Positions 19,182 to 26,729 of a DNA stretch of 64,000 nt are shown piece by piece. The first letter of the stretch is position 1; every line of letters starts with the position of its first letter. This DNA is from Streptomyces zhihengii (GTDB lineage: Bacteria; Actinomycetota; Actinomycetes; Streptomycetales; Streptomycetaceae): positions 4,981,001 to 5,045,000 of the forward strand of contig NZ_JAFEJA010000001.1 in the NCBI RefSeq assembly GCF_016919245.1. The letters run 5' to 3'. Both the position numbers and the translations under genes were made by a program. Under the pieces are notes generated by a model. The model was not told the origin of the DNA. It did no database searches and worked only from the letters and a program-made list of their open reading frames with translations.

Positions 19182-19384
19182 GCCGCAGGACCGCAGACGG
19201 CGACGGCGCGACGCCGGAGTGGGTCAAGAGCAGCTACAGCAGCAACGACGGCCCCGAGTGCGTCGAGTGCGCCGCCACCCCCGGTGCGATCCGCGTCCGC
19301 GACTCCAAGGACCCCGCCGGGCCCGAGCTCGGCTTCGCGCCCGGGGTGTGGGCCGCCTTCGTGGTCTACGCGTCCCGAGGCTGA
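19178..19384 (+). CDS. DUF397 domain protein
   Basis: 68 aa. It has the family pattern WVKSSYSSNDGPECVECA, then IRVRDSKDP and a C-terminal WAAFVVYA. Translationally coupled to the XRE gene by a 4-bp overlap. Known XRE/DUF397 pairs in Streptomyces behave as regulator plus small modulator, and toxin-antitoxin-like behaviour has been proposed for some. It converges with the TetR gene, only 4 bp away. Confidence 0.92.
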   Translation: MSRRTADGDGATPEWVKSSYSSNDGPECVECAATPGAIRVRDSKDPAGPELGFAPGVWAAFVVYASRG

Positions 19385-19388
19385 CGCC

Positions 19389-20000
19389 TCAGCGCCCGGC
19401 GCCCCACTCGGGGGCCGGGTCCTCGTCGAGGAGTGGGCGCAGGGCGCCCACCACCGCGCCGATGCACACGTCGCGCAGTTCCTCGCGGGTGCAGGTCTCC
19501 TCGACGAGCCAGTCCAGGCAGAGGACTTGGACGAAGACCAGCCAGCTCTTGAGCACGCCCGAGACGGCTGCCCGGTTGCGGGCGTCGGTGAGCGGCAGGG
19601 CGCCCAGCAGCTTCTCCCGCAGGGCGTCCAGCTCGTCCGTGATGATCGTCTGGATGAGGCGGTCGCCCGCCAGGAACCGGTTCGCGGCCAGGACGGTGTG
19701 GCGGTTGGCGGCGAAGTAGCCGATGTGGGCGTCCAGGCCCTCGGTGAGCTGTTCGGTGAACGTCTCCGCGGGGTCGACCCTGGTGCTGGCCAGCAACTGC
19801 CCGGCGACCTGGGCGTAGAGCGAGGCGAACAGCTCCCGCTTGCCGGGGAAGTGGCGGTAGAGCAGCGCGCGTGACACCCCCGCCCGTTCGGCGATCTCCT
19901 CCATCGTCACGTCCTCGTAGGGCTGTGCGGCGAAGAGGGTGGCGGCGACGTCCAGGAGCTGGGCGCGCCGCTGTTCGGGCGTGAGGCGCTGGCGGGGCAT
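19389..20000 (-). CDS. TetR-family transcriptional regulator
   Basis: 203 aa. The N-terminal helix-turn-helix (about 10-57) includes VTMEEIAERAGVSRALLYRHFPGKRELF; the remaining helices form an effector-binding domain of unknown ligand. The gene is divergent from the DUF4345 membrane gene, and two near-identical 18-bp sites lie between them (20014-20062), so it probably represses both itself and that gene. Confidence 0.93.
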   Translation of the reverse strand: MPRQRLTPEQRRAQLLDVAATLFAAQPYEDVTMEEIAERAGVSRALLYRHFPGKRELFASLYAQVAGQLLASTRVDPAETFTEQLTEGLDAHIGYFAANRHTVLAANRFLAGDRLIQTIITDELDALREKLLGALPLTDARNRAAVSGVLKSWLVFVQVLCLDWLVEETCTREELRDVCIGAVVGALRPLLDEDPAPEWGAGR

Positions 20001-20013
20001 CCGCCGATCCTAC

Positions 20014-20062
20014 TTGACACGCGTCTACTAGCGGCGGAGTCTGGTTGACACACGTCTACTAG
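20014..20062. promoter_or_regulatory. Duplicated 18-bp site, candidate TetR operators
   Basis: TTGACACGCGTCTACTAG (20014-20031) and TTGACACACGTCTACTAG (20045-20062) differ at one base and are spaced 31 bp, about three helical turns. Each contains an imperfect palindrome GACACRCGTC, and its TTGACA could also act as a -35. Location between divergent TetR and target genes supports operator function. Confidence 0.65.
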
Positions 20063-20089
20063 TGCGCTTCCGGCGGAGGGCGGCAGGTC

Positions 20090-20521
20090 ATGGCGAAGGC
20101 GAAGGCACTGCGGGGGCTCGTGCTCACGATGGGGTACGCCTGTCTGGCGATCGGGCTCGGGCACGTCCTGCTGGGCAACGCGGTCGTGCCGGGCGCCGAG
20201 GACGCCGGGCCCACCATGGACAGCCTGGGGCGCTTCTTCGGCGCGGTCTTCGCCGGCTACGGGCTGGCCTGGCTGCTGGCGGCCCGGCGCTCGCCGATCC
20301 CCGCGTCCGCCGTGCGCTGGCTCACCGCCGTCTTCCTGCTGGGGGCGGTCGGGCGGCTGCTCTCGCTCGCCGCCGAGGGGCGCCCGCATGTCTTCCAGCT
20401 CGTGCTCACGGGCATCGAACTCGCCCTCCCGCCCGTGCTGTTCCTGCTCGCGGACGCCGACGAGAAGGCCGCGGCCGGGGCCGCCCGCGTCACGGGCGCG
20501 GCCCCCGCACAGGCCCGCTGA
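20090..20521 (+). CDS. DUF4345-type membrane protein
   Basis: 143 aa with four predicted membrane helices (about 8-28, 45-65, 77-95, 100-120) and an Ala-rich tail. The layout GLGHVLLG, FFGAVFAGYGLAWLLA and FLLGAVGRLLS fits the DUF4345 family, whose function is unknown. ATG at 20090 follows GGAGG. The promoter overlaps the duplicated operator-like site. The gene abuts, convergent, the DHFR-like gene with no spacing. Confidence 0.82.
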   Translation: MAKAKALRGLVLTMGYACLAIGLGHVLLGNAVVPGAEDAGPTMDSLGRFFGAVFAGYGLAWLLAARRSPIPASAVRWLTAVFLLGAVGRLLSLAAEGRPHVFQLVLTGIELALPPVLFLLADADEKAAAGAARVTGAAPAQAR

Positions 20522-21139
20522 TCAGCTCTCCGCCCCGGCCAGGTGCTGCTTCGCGTCCTCGTAGGAGGCGTCCTCGGCCGGCGCGGCGGGCCCGTAGTGC
20601 AGGTCCAGCACCCCCAGATCCAGGGGCGTGGAGGAGAGCAGGGTCAGCGGCACGGTGTCGGAGCCGTCGCGGAAGAGGCGGTCTCCCTTGCCGACGGCGA
20701 TCGGGTGCACCAGCAGGTTGAGGTCGTCGAGCAGCCCCGCGGCCAGCAACTGCCGTACCAGGGAGACCGAACCGCTCACCGCGACGTGGCCGTCGCCCGG
20801 CTCGTTCTTCAGCGCCGTGACCGCGTCCACGAGGTCGCCCTCCAGCCGCTCCGAGTTCCGCCAGGCCCCGTCCAGCGGACGGTGCGAGACGACGACCTTG
20901 CGGGTGTCGCCGAGCTTCTTCGCGAAGTACGCGTCCTCCCCGCCCTCCGTCTCCCGCCCCGGCCACGCCTCGGCGAAGCCGTCATAGGTGGCCCGGCCCA
21001 GCAGCAGCGTGTCCGCCTGGCCGATCACACCGTCCACCGCCTGGCCCATGGCATCGCTGAAGTAGGGGAAGTGCCACTCGTGGGGGTTGTGGATGACGCC
21101 GTCGAGCGAGATGAAGAGCTGCGCGATGATCTTCTTCAT
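20522..21139 (-). CDS. Dihydrofolate reductase-like (RibD C-terminal) protein
   Basis: 205 aa. It follows the DHFR/RibD_C fold: IAQLFISLDGVI at the N-terminus, LLLGRATYDGFAEAWPG, KVVVSHRPL, and VSGSVSLVRQLLAAGLLDDLNLLVHPIAVGKGDRLF. These stand-alone proteins are presumed NADPH-dependent reductases; few have known substrates and they are not the essential folate enzyme. Upstream of its start lies the 31-bp tandem repeat (21225-21317). Confidence 0.9.
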   Translation of the reverse strand: MKKIIAQLFISLDGVIHNPHEWHFPYFSDAMGQAVDGVIGQADTLLLGRATYDGFAEAWPGRETEGGEDAYFAKKLGDTRKVVVSHRPLDGAWRNSERLEGDLVDAVTALKNEPGDGHVAVSGSVSLVRQLLAAGLLDDLNLLVHPIAVGKGDRLFRDGSDTVPLTLLSSTPLDLGVLDLHYGPAAPAEDASYEDAKQHLAGAES

Positions 21140-21224
21140 GGCCGGTCCTCCGGTGTGGTGGGCGGCGGCTGGGCGCCGCGCTCTGTCTGTCTCCTGGTAG
21201 ACCGGCGCGGTCTCCGGAACTCAT

Positions 21225-21317
21225 CGCCCACCGGCGCACGCGAACCGGAACCCGCCGCCCACCGGCGCACGCGAACCGGAACCCGCCGCCCACCGGCGCA
21301 CGCGAACCGGAACCCGC
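21225..21317. repeat. Three perfect tandem copies of a 31-bp unit
   Basis: The unit beginning CGCCCACCGGCGCACGCGAA repeats exactly at 21225, 21256 and 21287. A decayed partial copy (ACCGGCGC then CCGGAAC) precedes it near 21201. The array lies between the DHFR-like start and the 3' end of the lipoprotein gene. Units are contiguous without spacers, so this is a minisatellite and not CRISPR. Its location past the end of the lipoprotein gene means it would be transcribed in that gene's 3' region. Confidence 0.95.
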
Positions 21318-21328
21318 CCGCGCCGCCG

Positions 21329-21982
21329 CTATCCCACCTGGTCGGCGAGCGCCCGGGCGAGGTCGGAGACCTGCTGCTCCCGGGCGGGCGCACCGGATCC
21401 GGCCTCGCCGAGACCGACCAGCAGGTAGGCGTCGCCGTCCCCGGTGAGCGCGAGCCGCACCGCGGCGACGTTGCCGCTCTCGGTGACGACCGCGTCCCCG
21501 GCCTCGGCGTCACCCGTCTCGCGGAGGTAGGCGCTCAGGCCGTCCGCGGACGCCCCGCTGAGCATCTGGATCACCGGGGCCAGCGGGGCCAGCGCCTGCG
21601 GGGAGCGGGTGGCGACGGTGTGCACGGGCACGTCCTCCCCGCCGATGTGGAAGGCGCAGCTCACCAGGACCCCGGGGTTCTCCGCCAGCGGTTCCCCCGC
21701 TTCCGCCCGCTTGCCGCCCTCCGCCGTCGCGACCGGCTCGCCCTCGTCCCGCACGGGGCCCGGACCGGCCGCCCCGTCGAGGCCCGCGGTCTTCGCGGCC
21801 GCCGCGATGTCGTAGGGCAGCGGGCAGGTGTCGGCCCCCGCGTCCGGCACCTCGTCGGCGGTCTCGGTCAGTCCGCTCAGGCTGAGCGGCGCCGTGCCGC
21901 CGCCGGCGTCGCTCCCGCAGCCGGTCACCAGGGCCGGCAGCAGGAGGGCCGCGAGGAGCAGCCGGTGTCGTCGGTGTGTCAT
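21329..21982 (-). CDS. Putative lipoprotein, last gene of a WXG-associated operon
   Basis: 217 aa. A type II signal peptide ends in lipobox LVTGC with C22 as lipid anchor. The mature part has two further cysteines (DTCPLPYDIA and VSCAFHIG) that could pair, in a layout reminiscent of DUF3558-type actinobacterial lipoproteins; I cannot confirm membership. It starts 11 bp after the preceding gene's stop, so it belongs to the 25793-21329 operon. Probable site of action is the outer face of the membrane. Confidence 0.78.
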   Translation of the reverse strand: MTHRRHRLLLAALLLPALVTGCGSDAGGGTAPLSLSGLTETADEVPDAGADTCPLPYDIAAAAKTAGLDGAAGPGPVRDEGEPVATAEGGKRAEAGEPLAENPGVLVSCAFHIGGEDVPVHTVATRSPQALAPLAPVIQMLSGASADGLSAYLRETGDAEAGDAVVTESGNVAAVRLALTGDGDAYLLVGLGEAGSGAPAREQQVSDLARALADQVG

Positions 21983-21993
21983 GTGTCGCGTCC

Positions 21994-23046
21994 TCACGAG
22001 GTCGGGGCGGAGCAGCCGAACCGGTCGCCGGCGGCTGCGACGAAGCTGTCGAACAGCGGCCGGAGGCGGGGCGTGCCGGGTGTGCCGGTGGCGTCGTGGT
22101 ACTTCGGGCCGGTCTCCATGGAGAAGTACGTGGGCGTGCCCGCGCAGTCCGTGACCGCCTGGTAGGGATCGAATCCCGACATCGCGTGGCCGGCCGCGGC
22201 GGGCTGGGCCTCGTACCCGGGGGAGGACCGGATGCCCTCGACGACGCGGGGCTCCTGGGTCACCGCGTAGGTCGCGTATCCGGCCACATGGCACGCCCAG
22301 GTGGGGCCCGGGGCGTCCAGGACCGTCTCCTCGGCGCCGGTCCCCTCCCGTGGTCCGGGGAACGTCATCCCGGCGAGACCACACACGGCCCCGTCCCGGG
22401 GCTGCCGCGGAGCCGGGGCGGCGGCGAGCGTGCGGGGCGCCACCAGGGGCTCCCCGGCCGCGCAACCGGCCCTTTCGGCCGCCGCGTTGGCCACGTCGGT
22501 CAGGAGCCCGGCCAGCTTCACCGGGTCCGATCCCTCGGGGGCCCAGCCCTCGACGACCGCCGGCCCGCCGTCCGCCGTCGTGCAGGCGGCGGGCAGCAGG
22601 ACCCAGCCGTGGTCCGCCCCGACCCCGCCGGTGCTGTCTCCGGCGAAGTAGGACACCGTGGCCGGGTTCGGCCAGCGGCCGTCGTCGGTGAAGGGGAAGT
22701 CACCGCGCTCACGCGTGCCCGTGACCCGGATGTGCCCGGTGTCCGAACCCGGCAGGAACGACGAACTCTCCACCGTGCAGCTGAAGGCGAGACGGTCGCC
22801 CGGCCGGTCGTCCAGCCCCTTGCCGTCGGACACCCGGCCGGACGAGGGGAAGACGGCGGCGGCCGCTGCGGTGGGCACCAGACCTCCGCACACCTCGTCC
22901 TCGCCGAGGACGTTGGTGTTCAGCCTCAGGTGCAGTCCCGCCACCAACAGGCCGATCCCCAGCACCGGGGCGAGCACCTTCCGTCCGACGGCCTTCCGCC
23001 CGGCCGCCTTCCGCCCGACCTCCGTGCGGTCGCTGCCCTCGCTCAT
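21994..23046 (-). CDS. Membrane-anchored protein with two four-cysteine repeats
   Basis: 350 aa. A short basic N-terminus with GRKAAGRKAVGRK precedes one membrane helix (about 24-42); the rest is extracellular. I see an internal duplication: half 1 (about 52-195) has Cys in VCGGLVP, FSCTVES, AACTTAD and AGCAAG; half 2 (about 220-347) has Cys in VCGLAG, WACHVAG, TDCAGTP and FGCSAP, in the same order and similar spacing. Eight cysteines in all, suggesting disulfides in each half. Function unknown. Starts 1 bp after the stop of the WXG gene upstream, so tightly coupled. Confidence 0.75.
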   Translation of the reverse strand: MSEGSDRTEVGRKAAGRKAVGRKVLAPVLGIGLLVAGLHLRLNTNVLGEDEVCGGLVPTAAAAAVFPSSGRVSDGKGLDDRPGDRLAFSCTVESSSFLPGSDTGHIRVTGTRERGDFPFTDDGRWPNPATVSYFAGDSTGGVGADHGWVLLPAACTTADGGPAVVEGWAPEGSDPVKLAGLLTDVANAAAERAGCAAGEPLVAPRTLAAAPAPRQPRDGAVCGLAGMTFPGPREGTGAEETVLDAPGPTWACHVAGYATYAVTQEPRVVEGIRSSPGYEAQPAAAGHAMSGFDPYQAVTDCAGTPTYFSMETGPKYHDATGTPGTPRLRPLFDSFVAAAGDRFGCSAPTS

Positions 23047-23047
23047 G

Positions 23048-25321
23048 TCACTTCCTCGTCCGCAGAGCCGAGTAGGCGTCCTCGCGGCCGGTGATGAAGC
23101 TCTGCTCGGCCTCGCCCTTGGCGTGCTTGTGGGCCTCGCTGCCCTTGATGCCGTGCTCCGACCCCCAGGCGTCGATGAGTGCGTTCGTCCCGCCGACCCC
23201 GGTGGAGGTGTTGGTGCTGTCCTTCGACCTGGCCACGTCCTCCGCCGCGGCGGAGACGTCCTTGGAGTACTCGTAGGTGGCCGCGTCGACCATGCGCTGG
23301 ATCGGGTCGCCCACCACCGGGATCTGGGTGAAGAGGCCGCCGACGCCGTGGTACGTGTAGCGCATCTGGTCGTTCAGGTTGCCGATCTTCGTGTCCCGGT
23401 CGTCGAGGGTCATGTCGGAGCCGATGGCCGTCATCGCCCCGTACACCTCACCGACGTCACGGGCCTTGTTGTCCCAGTCGCCCACGACGTTGTCACGCTG
23501 CCCCGCGGGGGCGTCCCGGGCCGTGTCCAGGTACTCGGCCGAGTACAGCTTCTGGTTCTCGTACAGCATGTCGTAGACGAGGACGGGCTCGCCCTCGGGG
23601 GTCGCCCCGTACACGCCGTCGGACACTCCGCGCATCACCCGCAGCAGGCTGTGCTTGCTGTTCGTGATGCCGGAGTCCTCTCCGTTGGCGTTGATCCCGG
23701 AGCCTCCGCCGGGGCTGGTGGGCTCGGTCCCGCTGAGGATCGCGTGGGTGTCCACGGTGTAGTCGGCGAGGGCGCGTCCGAGGGGGACCTTCAGGTTCTG
23801 GTCGATCGTGTCGCCCTTGCCGTCCTTGTCCAGGACGCTGATCGTCTCCTGCATCACGCGCGCCTGGGCCTCCGAGTGCTGGTCGAAGGCGGCCCCGGGC
23901 GCGCCCGGCTCGCGCCCCGTCGTCGCGGCCTCCAGCGCGGCGCCGAGGCCGATCCTGCTGGTGTGGTCGTCATAGGTGGTGACCCCGTACCCGGTGATGA
24001 CGTTCTTGGGCCATTCACGGGAGTCGTCGCCGCTGCCGAGCAGGTACTTCAGGTGGTCGTTGCCGACGTGGTCGCCGGCCGGACCGTTTCCGTCCGGGTC
24101 GAGGAACGCCGTCGCGGCGTCCGGGTTCCTGCTCATCACGCCGAGGAGTCCGTCGATCGGGTCGCTCTCGATGCCCCTCTTCTCCCAGCCGCCGCCCCAC
24201 TTGGTGAAGATGCCCTCGTTCTCCTTCTCGGCGGCGATCAGGTCGTCGCCGAGCTGGTAGAGGAACTGGTCGTCGAAGTCCTCGTCGGCGTGCTGCATCA
24301 TGCTGACGAACGACTGGTAGCCGTACAGGGGCTGCGTGTTGGAGCCGAAGTTCTTGGTGCCGGACGCGTCGAGGCTCTCGGTCCACTCGCGGTAGAACCT
24401 GCCGTCCGCGCTGTTCAGCCACTCGTTGAACTTCTTCGACCCCGGCGGCATGTCGGAGGTCTTGCCCGGGACCTGGGTGGCGCCGGCCACCGTGTTGGCC
24501 AGTCCGCGCTCCAGATCCTTCAGGTCCTTGTCGTTCAGCTTGTTGGCGAGCTTGATCGTCCCGTCGGTGCCGAGCCCGTTCAGGAACGTCTGGCTGAAGG
24601 CCTTGTTGTCGGAGTTGTCCCGGAAGGACCGCTGGAGCTCGGCCATGTCGGCGGCGGAGACCTTCTCGCCGCTGTTGATCCTGGTGGCGATGTCCTTCGC
24701 GTTCTCTGCCTCGTACTGCTCGACGTCGTGCTTCGCGCCGGCGTTGAAGCCGTTGAACGTGCCGTCCTGCGTGTTGCTGTCGACGACGACCATCTCCAGG
24801 GCGATCCGGACGCCGTCGTCGGCGTCCGTCACCGCCTTGACCGCCGCCGTGATGGCCTGGTTCCACTCGCCGGCCGCCTTGCGGGCGGACTCCTGGTAGC
24901 TGGGGTCGTGGACGTAGGCGCTGCGTTCGCCGTCACTGAGGCGCGCGGTGTCGAAGGAGGCGTGCCCCTGTTCGGAGACGGTCATCCCGGCCTTCACCGC
25001 GTCCGCCCGGACGCTCTGCACCTTGCCGCGCAGTTCGGTGAACTGGGTGTGCGCGTCGCGCAGCAGCGAGGCGACGGCCTTGGCCTGCTTCTGGGCCGCC
25101 TGGTACTCGTTCAACGTCACGCTGAAGCGGTCGTTCGCGGCGTTGGCGCCCAGACCCGACCAGACGGGCGGACCGAGGGGAGCGCCGAGGGATATCCCGT
25201 GGACATCCCGCCGGTACGCGTCCTCCTGCTTCTTGAACTCCGCCGCCATGTCGTCCCACTTGGCGGCGGCGGCGGTGAGCTTGGACAGGTCGGTGGTCAT
25301 CACTTCGTGGTACGTCGGCAT
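23048..25321 (-). CDS. Large protein with N-terminal WXG100-like domain (DUF6571-like)
   Basis: 757 aa. Residues about 9-110 form a helical hairpin with W54-S-G56 in the turn, as in WXG100/ESX proteins. The long remainder is soluble and mostly helical, with no nuclease, protease or glycosidase motif I can recognise. The best guess from memory is the Streptomyces DUF6571-type family. ATG 25321 or the in-frame ATG at 25300 could start it. Its partner upstream is a 141-aa WXG100-like protein. Export by a type VII (ESX) system is inferred; no EccC ATPase is encoded in this window. Confidence 0.75.
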   Translation of the reverse strand: MPTYHEVMTTDLSKLTAAAAKWDDMAAEFKKQEDAYRRDVHGISLGAPLGPPVWSGLGANAANDRFSVTLNEYQAAQKQAKAVASLLRDAHTQFTELRGKVQSVRADAVKAGMTVSEQGHASFDTARLSDGERSAYVHDPSYQESARKAAGEWNQAITAAVKAVTDADDGVRIALEMVVVDSNTQDGTFNGFNAGAKHDVEQYEAENAKDIATRINSGEKVSAADMAELQRSFRDNSDNKAFSQTFLNGLGTDGTIKLANKLNDKDLKDLERGLANTVAGATQVPGKTSDMPPGSKKFNEWLNSADGRFYREWTESLDASGTKNFGSNTQPLYGYQSFVSMMQHADEDFDDQFLYQLGDDLIAAEKENEGIFTKWGGGWEKRGIESDPIDGLLGVMSRNPDAATAFLDPDGNGPAGDHVGNDHLKYLLGSGDDSREWPKNVITGYGVTTYDDHTSRIGLGAALEAATTGREPGAPGAAFDQHSEAQARVMQETISVLDKDGKGDTIDQNLKVPLGRALADYTVDTHAILSGTEPTSPGGGSGINANGEDSGITNSKHSLLRVMRGVSDGVYGATPEGEPVLVYDMLYENQKLYSAEYLDTARDAPAGQRDNVVGDWDNKARDVGEVYGAMTAIGSDMTLDDRDTKIGNLNDQMRYTYHGVGGLFTQIPVVGDPIQRMVDAATYEYSKDVSAAAEDVARSKDSTNTSTGVGGTNALIDAWGSEHGIKGSEAHKHAKGEAEQSFITGREDAYSALRTRK

Positions 25322-25367
25322 GCTTCCCCCAGGAGCCGGTGTGCGAGCGGGTCAGGCGTCGGCGCGC

Positions 25368-25793
25368 TCAGAGCTTGTCGAGCGAGGACGACTGGCGGGC
25401 CTGGAAGGCGATGCCGATGTCGTTGTTGCGGAAGAGGACAGAGGTGTTCCGCAGCGCGGTCTTCTCGGAGCCGAGGCGGCCCATCAGGGCCTTGACCTGC
25501 TTCCCCCACGTCTCGTGCGCCTTCTTCAGCGCCGGGGAGGTGTCCCAGCCCTCGCCGTCCTTGGCGCCGAACTCCTTGACCGCCGCGCCCGTGCTCTCCT
25601 CCGCCGTGTCACCGGCCTTCTTGGTGTCGGGTTCGAGGTGCTTCTCGATCGCGTCGGCCGCGGCCTTCTTCTGCGCCGGTGTCGATGCCAGATCCGGCGC
25701 CCCCGAGCCCCCGCCGGGCGGGGCGAGTTCGTTGAGCCGCATCCGCTGCCCGCCCTCGGCGCCCGTCGTCCCGTCCCATGCTTCCCCTGCCAC
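25368..25793 (-). CDS. Small WXG100-like protein, first gene of the operon
   Basis: 141 aa from a GTG at 25793. The C-terminal half is a helical hairpin with ETWGKQVKALMGRLGSEKT and a C-terminal FRNNDIGIAFQARQ, resembling ESX-type partners in Streptomyces. The N-terminal part is Gly/Ala/Pro-rich. It lies 46 bp upstream of the 757-aa gene, consistent with a secreted heterodimer partner. A 17-bp palindrome lies 49 bp before its start codon. Confidence 0.72.
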   Translation of the reverse strand: MAGEAWDGTTGAEGGQRMRLNELAPPGGGSGAPDLASTPAQKKAAADAIEKHLEPDTKKAGDTAEESTGAAVKEFGAKDGEGWDTSPALKKAHETWGKQVKALMGRLGSEKTALRNTSVLFRNNDIGIAFQARQSSSLDKL

Positions 25794-25836
25794 CGTTCGC
25801 CCCCGTCGTTGCGCGGATCCCGCGCCGCCGTCACAG

Positions 25837-25864
25837 CAGTTTCTACAGCCACTGTAGACAACTG
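25837..25864. promoter_or_regulatory. Extended palindrome upstream of the WXG operon
   Basis: TCTACAG-CCA-CTGTAGA (25842-25858) is a perfect 7-3-7 dyad. With one extra base on the right arm it extends to CAGTT...AACTG (25837-25864). It is a rare AT-containing island between the divergent WXG operon and a membrane-protein gene, so it is likely an operator or promoter element for one or both. Confidence 0.6.
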
Positions 25865-26021
25865 TGGGGGGCTGTGGCGGGGAAGGGGGCGACCGGGTGC
25901 GGCCCCAACGCCGCGTGCAGGGAGGGGGACCCGCCGGAATGATCCACTCCGGCTCGGTTTACGCTTCGCTGCCGCCACCGGGCGGCCGGGGGGTTTCACA
26001 CGCATGGGGTGGGAGAAGAAC

Positions 26022-26669
26022 ATGGGCGCTTCCGACAAGCGGATCGCGTCGCTGCTGCGGCAGATCGCCACGCAGGACGTCGTCGAGCTGCGGCAGGAGG
26101 CATCCGTCGCCAAGCGGGTCGCCGCGCAGGCGTACGTCGCCGAGCAGTACGGCTTCTCGTACGGGGAGGCCTGGCGCGAGGGGCACAACAAGTCCGTCCT
26201 CGCCGTGCGCCTGTACCGCGACCCCCGTCCCGAGGCCCGCGCCCGCGAGGCGGCGACCATCGCCGCCCACCCGGAGGCCGGCATGGGCGGCGCCGTGCCC
26301 GGCCTCAAGCCCGGCACGCTGAACCCGCTGCCCGAGGCGGAGGCCGCCGTCGCCGTGCTCAAGGACCGCATCGGCTACGACGTGATGGCGCAGCCCACCG
26401 GCGCGAGCCAGAAGCGGTTCGCCTACGCGATGATCGGCGTCGTGGCCGTGATCTTCCTGGCCATGGGCAAGTGGGTGGAGGCCCTCGCGGTGAGCGCCGT
26501 CCTCACCGCGTTCCTCGTCGGCGCGTTCCGGCTGAGCGACGTCCGGCGCCGGCGCATCGCCGACCGCCTCACGGCCGCCGGCCTCACCGCCGTCACCGAC
26601 GAGCACGGCCGCCGCCGCTTCCTCCCGCCGGGGCAGCAGCTCCCGGGCCACGCCAACCCGTTCGCGTAG
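26022..26669 (+). CDS. Hypothetical membrane protein with two adjacent helices
   Basis: 215 aa. A soluble charged N-terminal part (1-125) is followed by a pair of membrane helices (about 130-165, YAMIGVVAVIFLAMGKWVEALAV and following) and a basic, HGRRRF-containing tail. No family recognised with certainty. ATG at 26022 has GGGAG seven bases upstream; ATG 26004 would add six residues. It is divergent from the WXG operon and could share its operator. Confidence 0.75.
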   Translation: MGASDKRIASLLRQIATQDVVELRQEASVAKRVAAQAYVAEQYGFSYGEAWREGHNKSVLAVRLYRDPRPEARAREAATIAAHPEAGMGGAVPGLKPGTLNPLPEAEAAVAVLKDRIGYDVMAQPTGASQKRFAYAMIGVVAVIFLAMGKWVEALAVSAVLTAFLVGAFRLSDVRRRRIADRLTAAGLTAVTDEHGRRRFLPPGQQLPGHANPFA

Positions 26670-26680
26670 CCCCGCGACAC

Positions 26681-26718
26681 CGAGGGGCCCGCACCGCCGA
26701 CGCGGTGCGGGCCCCTCG
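26681..26718. terminator. Bidirectional terminator between convergent genes
   Basis: Perfect 17-bp arms CGAGGGGCCCGCACCGC (26681-26697) and its complement (26702-26718) with loop CGAC, between the membrane-protein gene ending at 26669 and the LCP gene ending at 26730. Confidence 0.9.
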
Positions 26719-26729
26719 TGCGGCCGGCG

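Noticed and set aside
16447..21139. Integrated genomic island or prophage
   Set aside because: The genes look accessory, but there is no integrase, att repeat, tRNA or phage structural gene.
21225..21317. CRISPR-like appearance of the 31-bp repeats
   Set aside because: Copies are directly adjacent with no spacers and there are no cas genes in the window.
22658..25495. 945-residue open frame on the + strand opposite the WXG genes
   Set aside because: Its codons are the antisense of well-supported minus-strand genes; composition is Val/Arg/Gly-rich and matches no family. GC-rich codon bias keeps antisense frames open.
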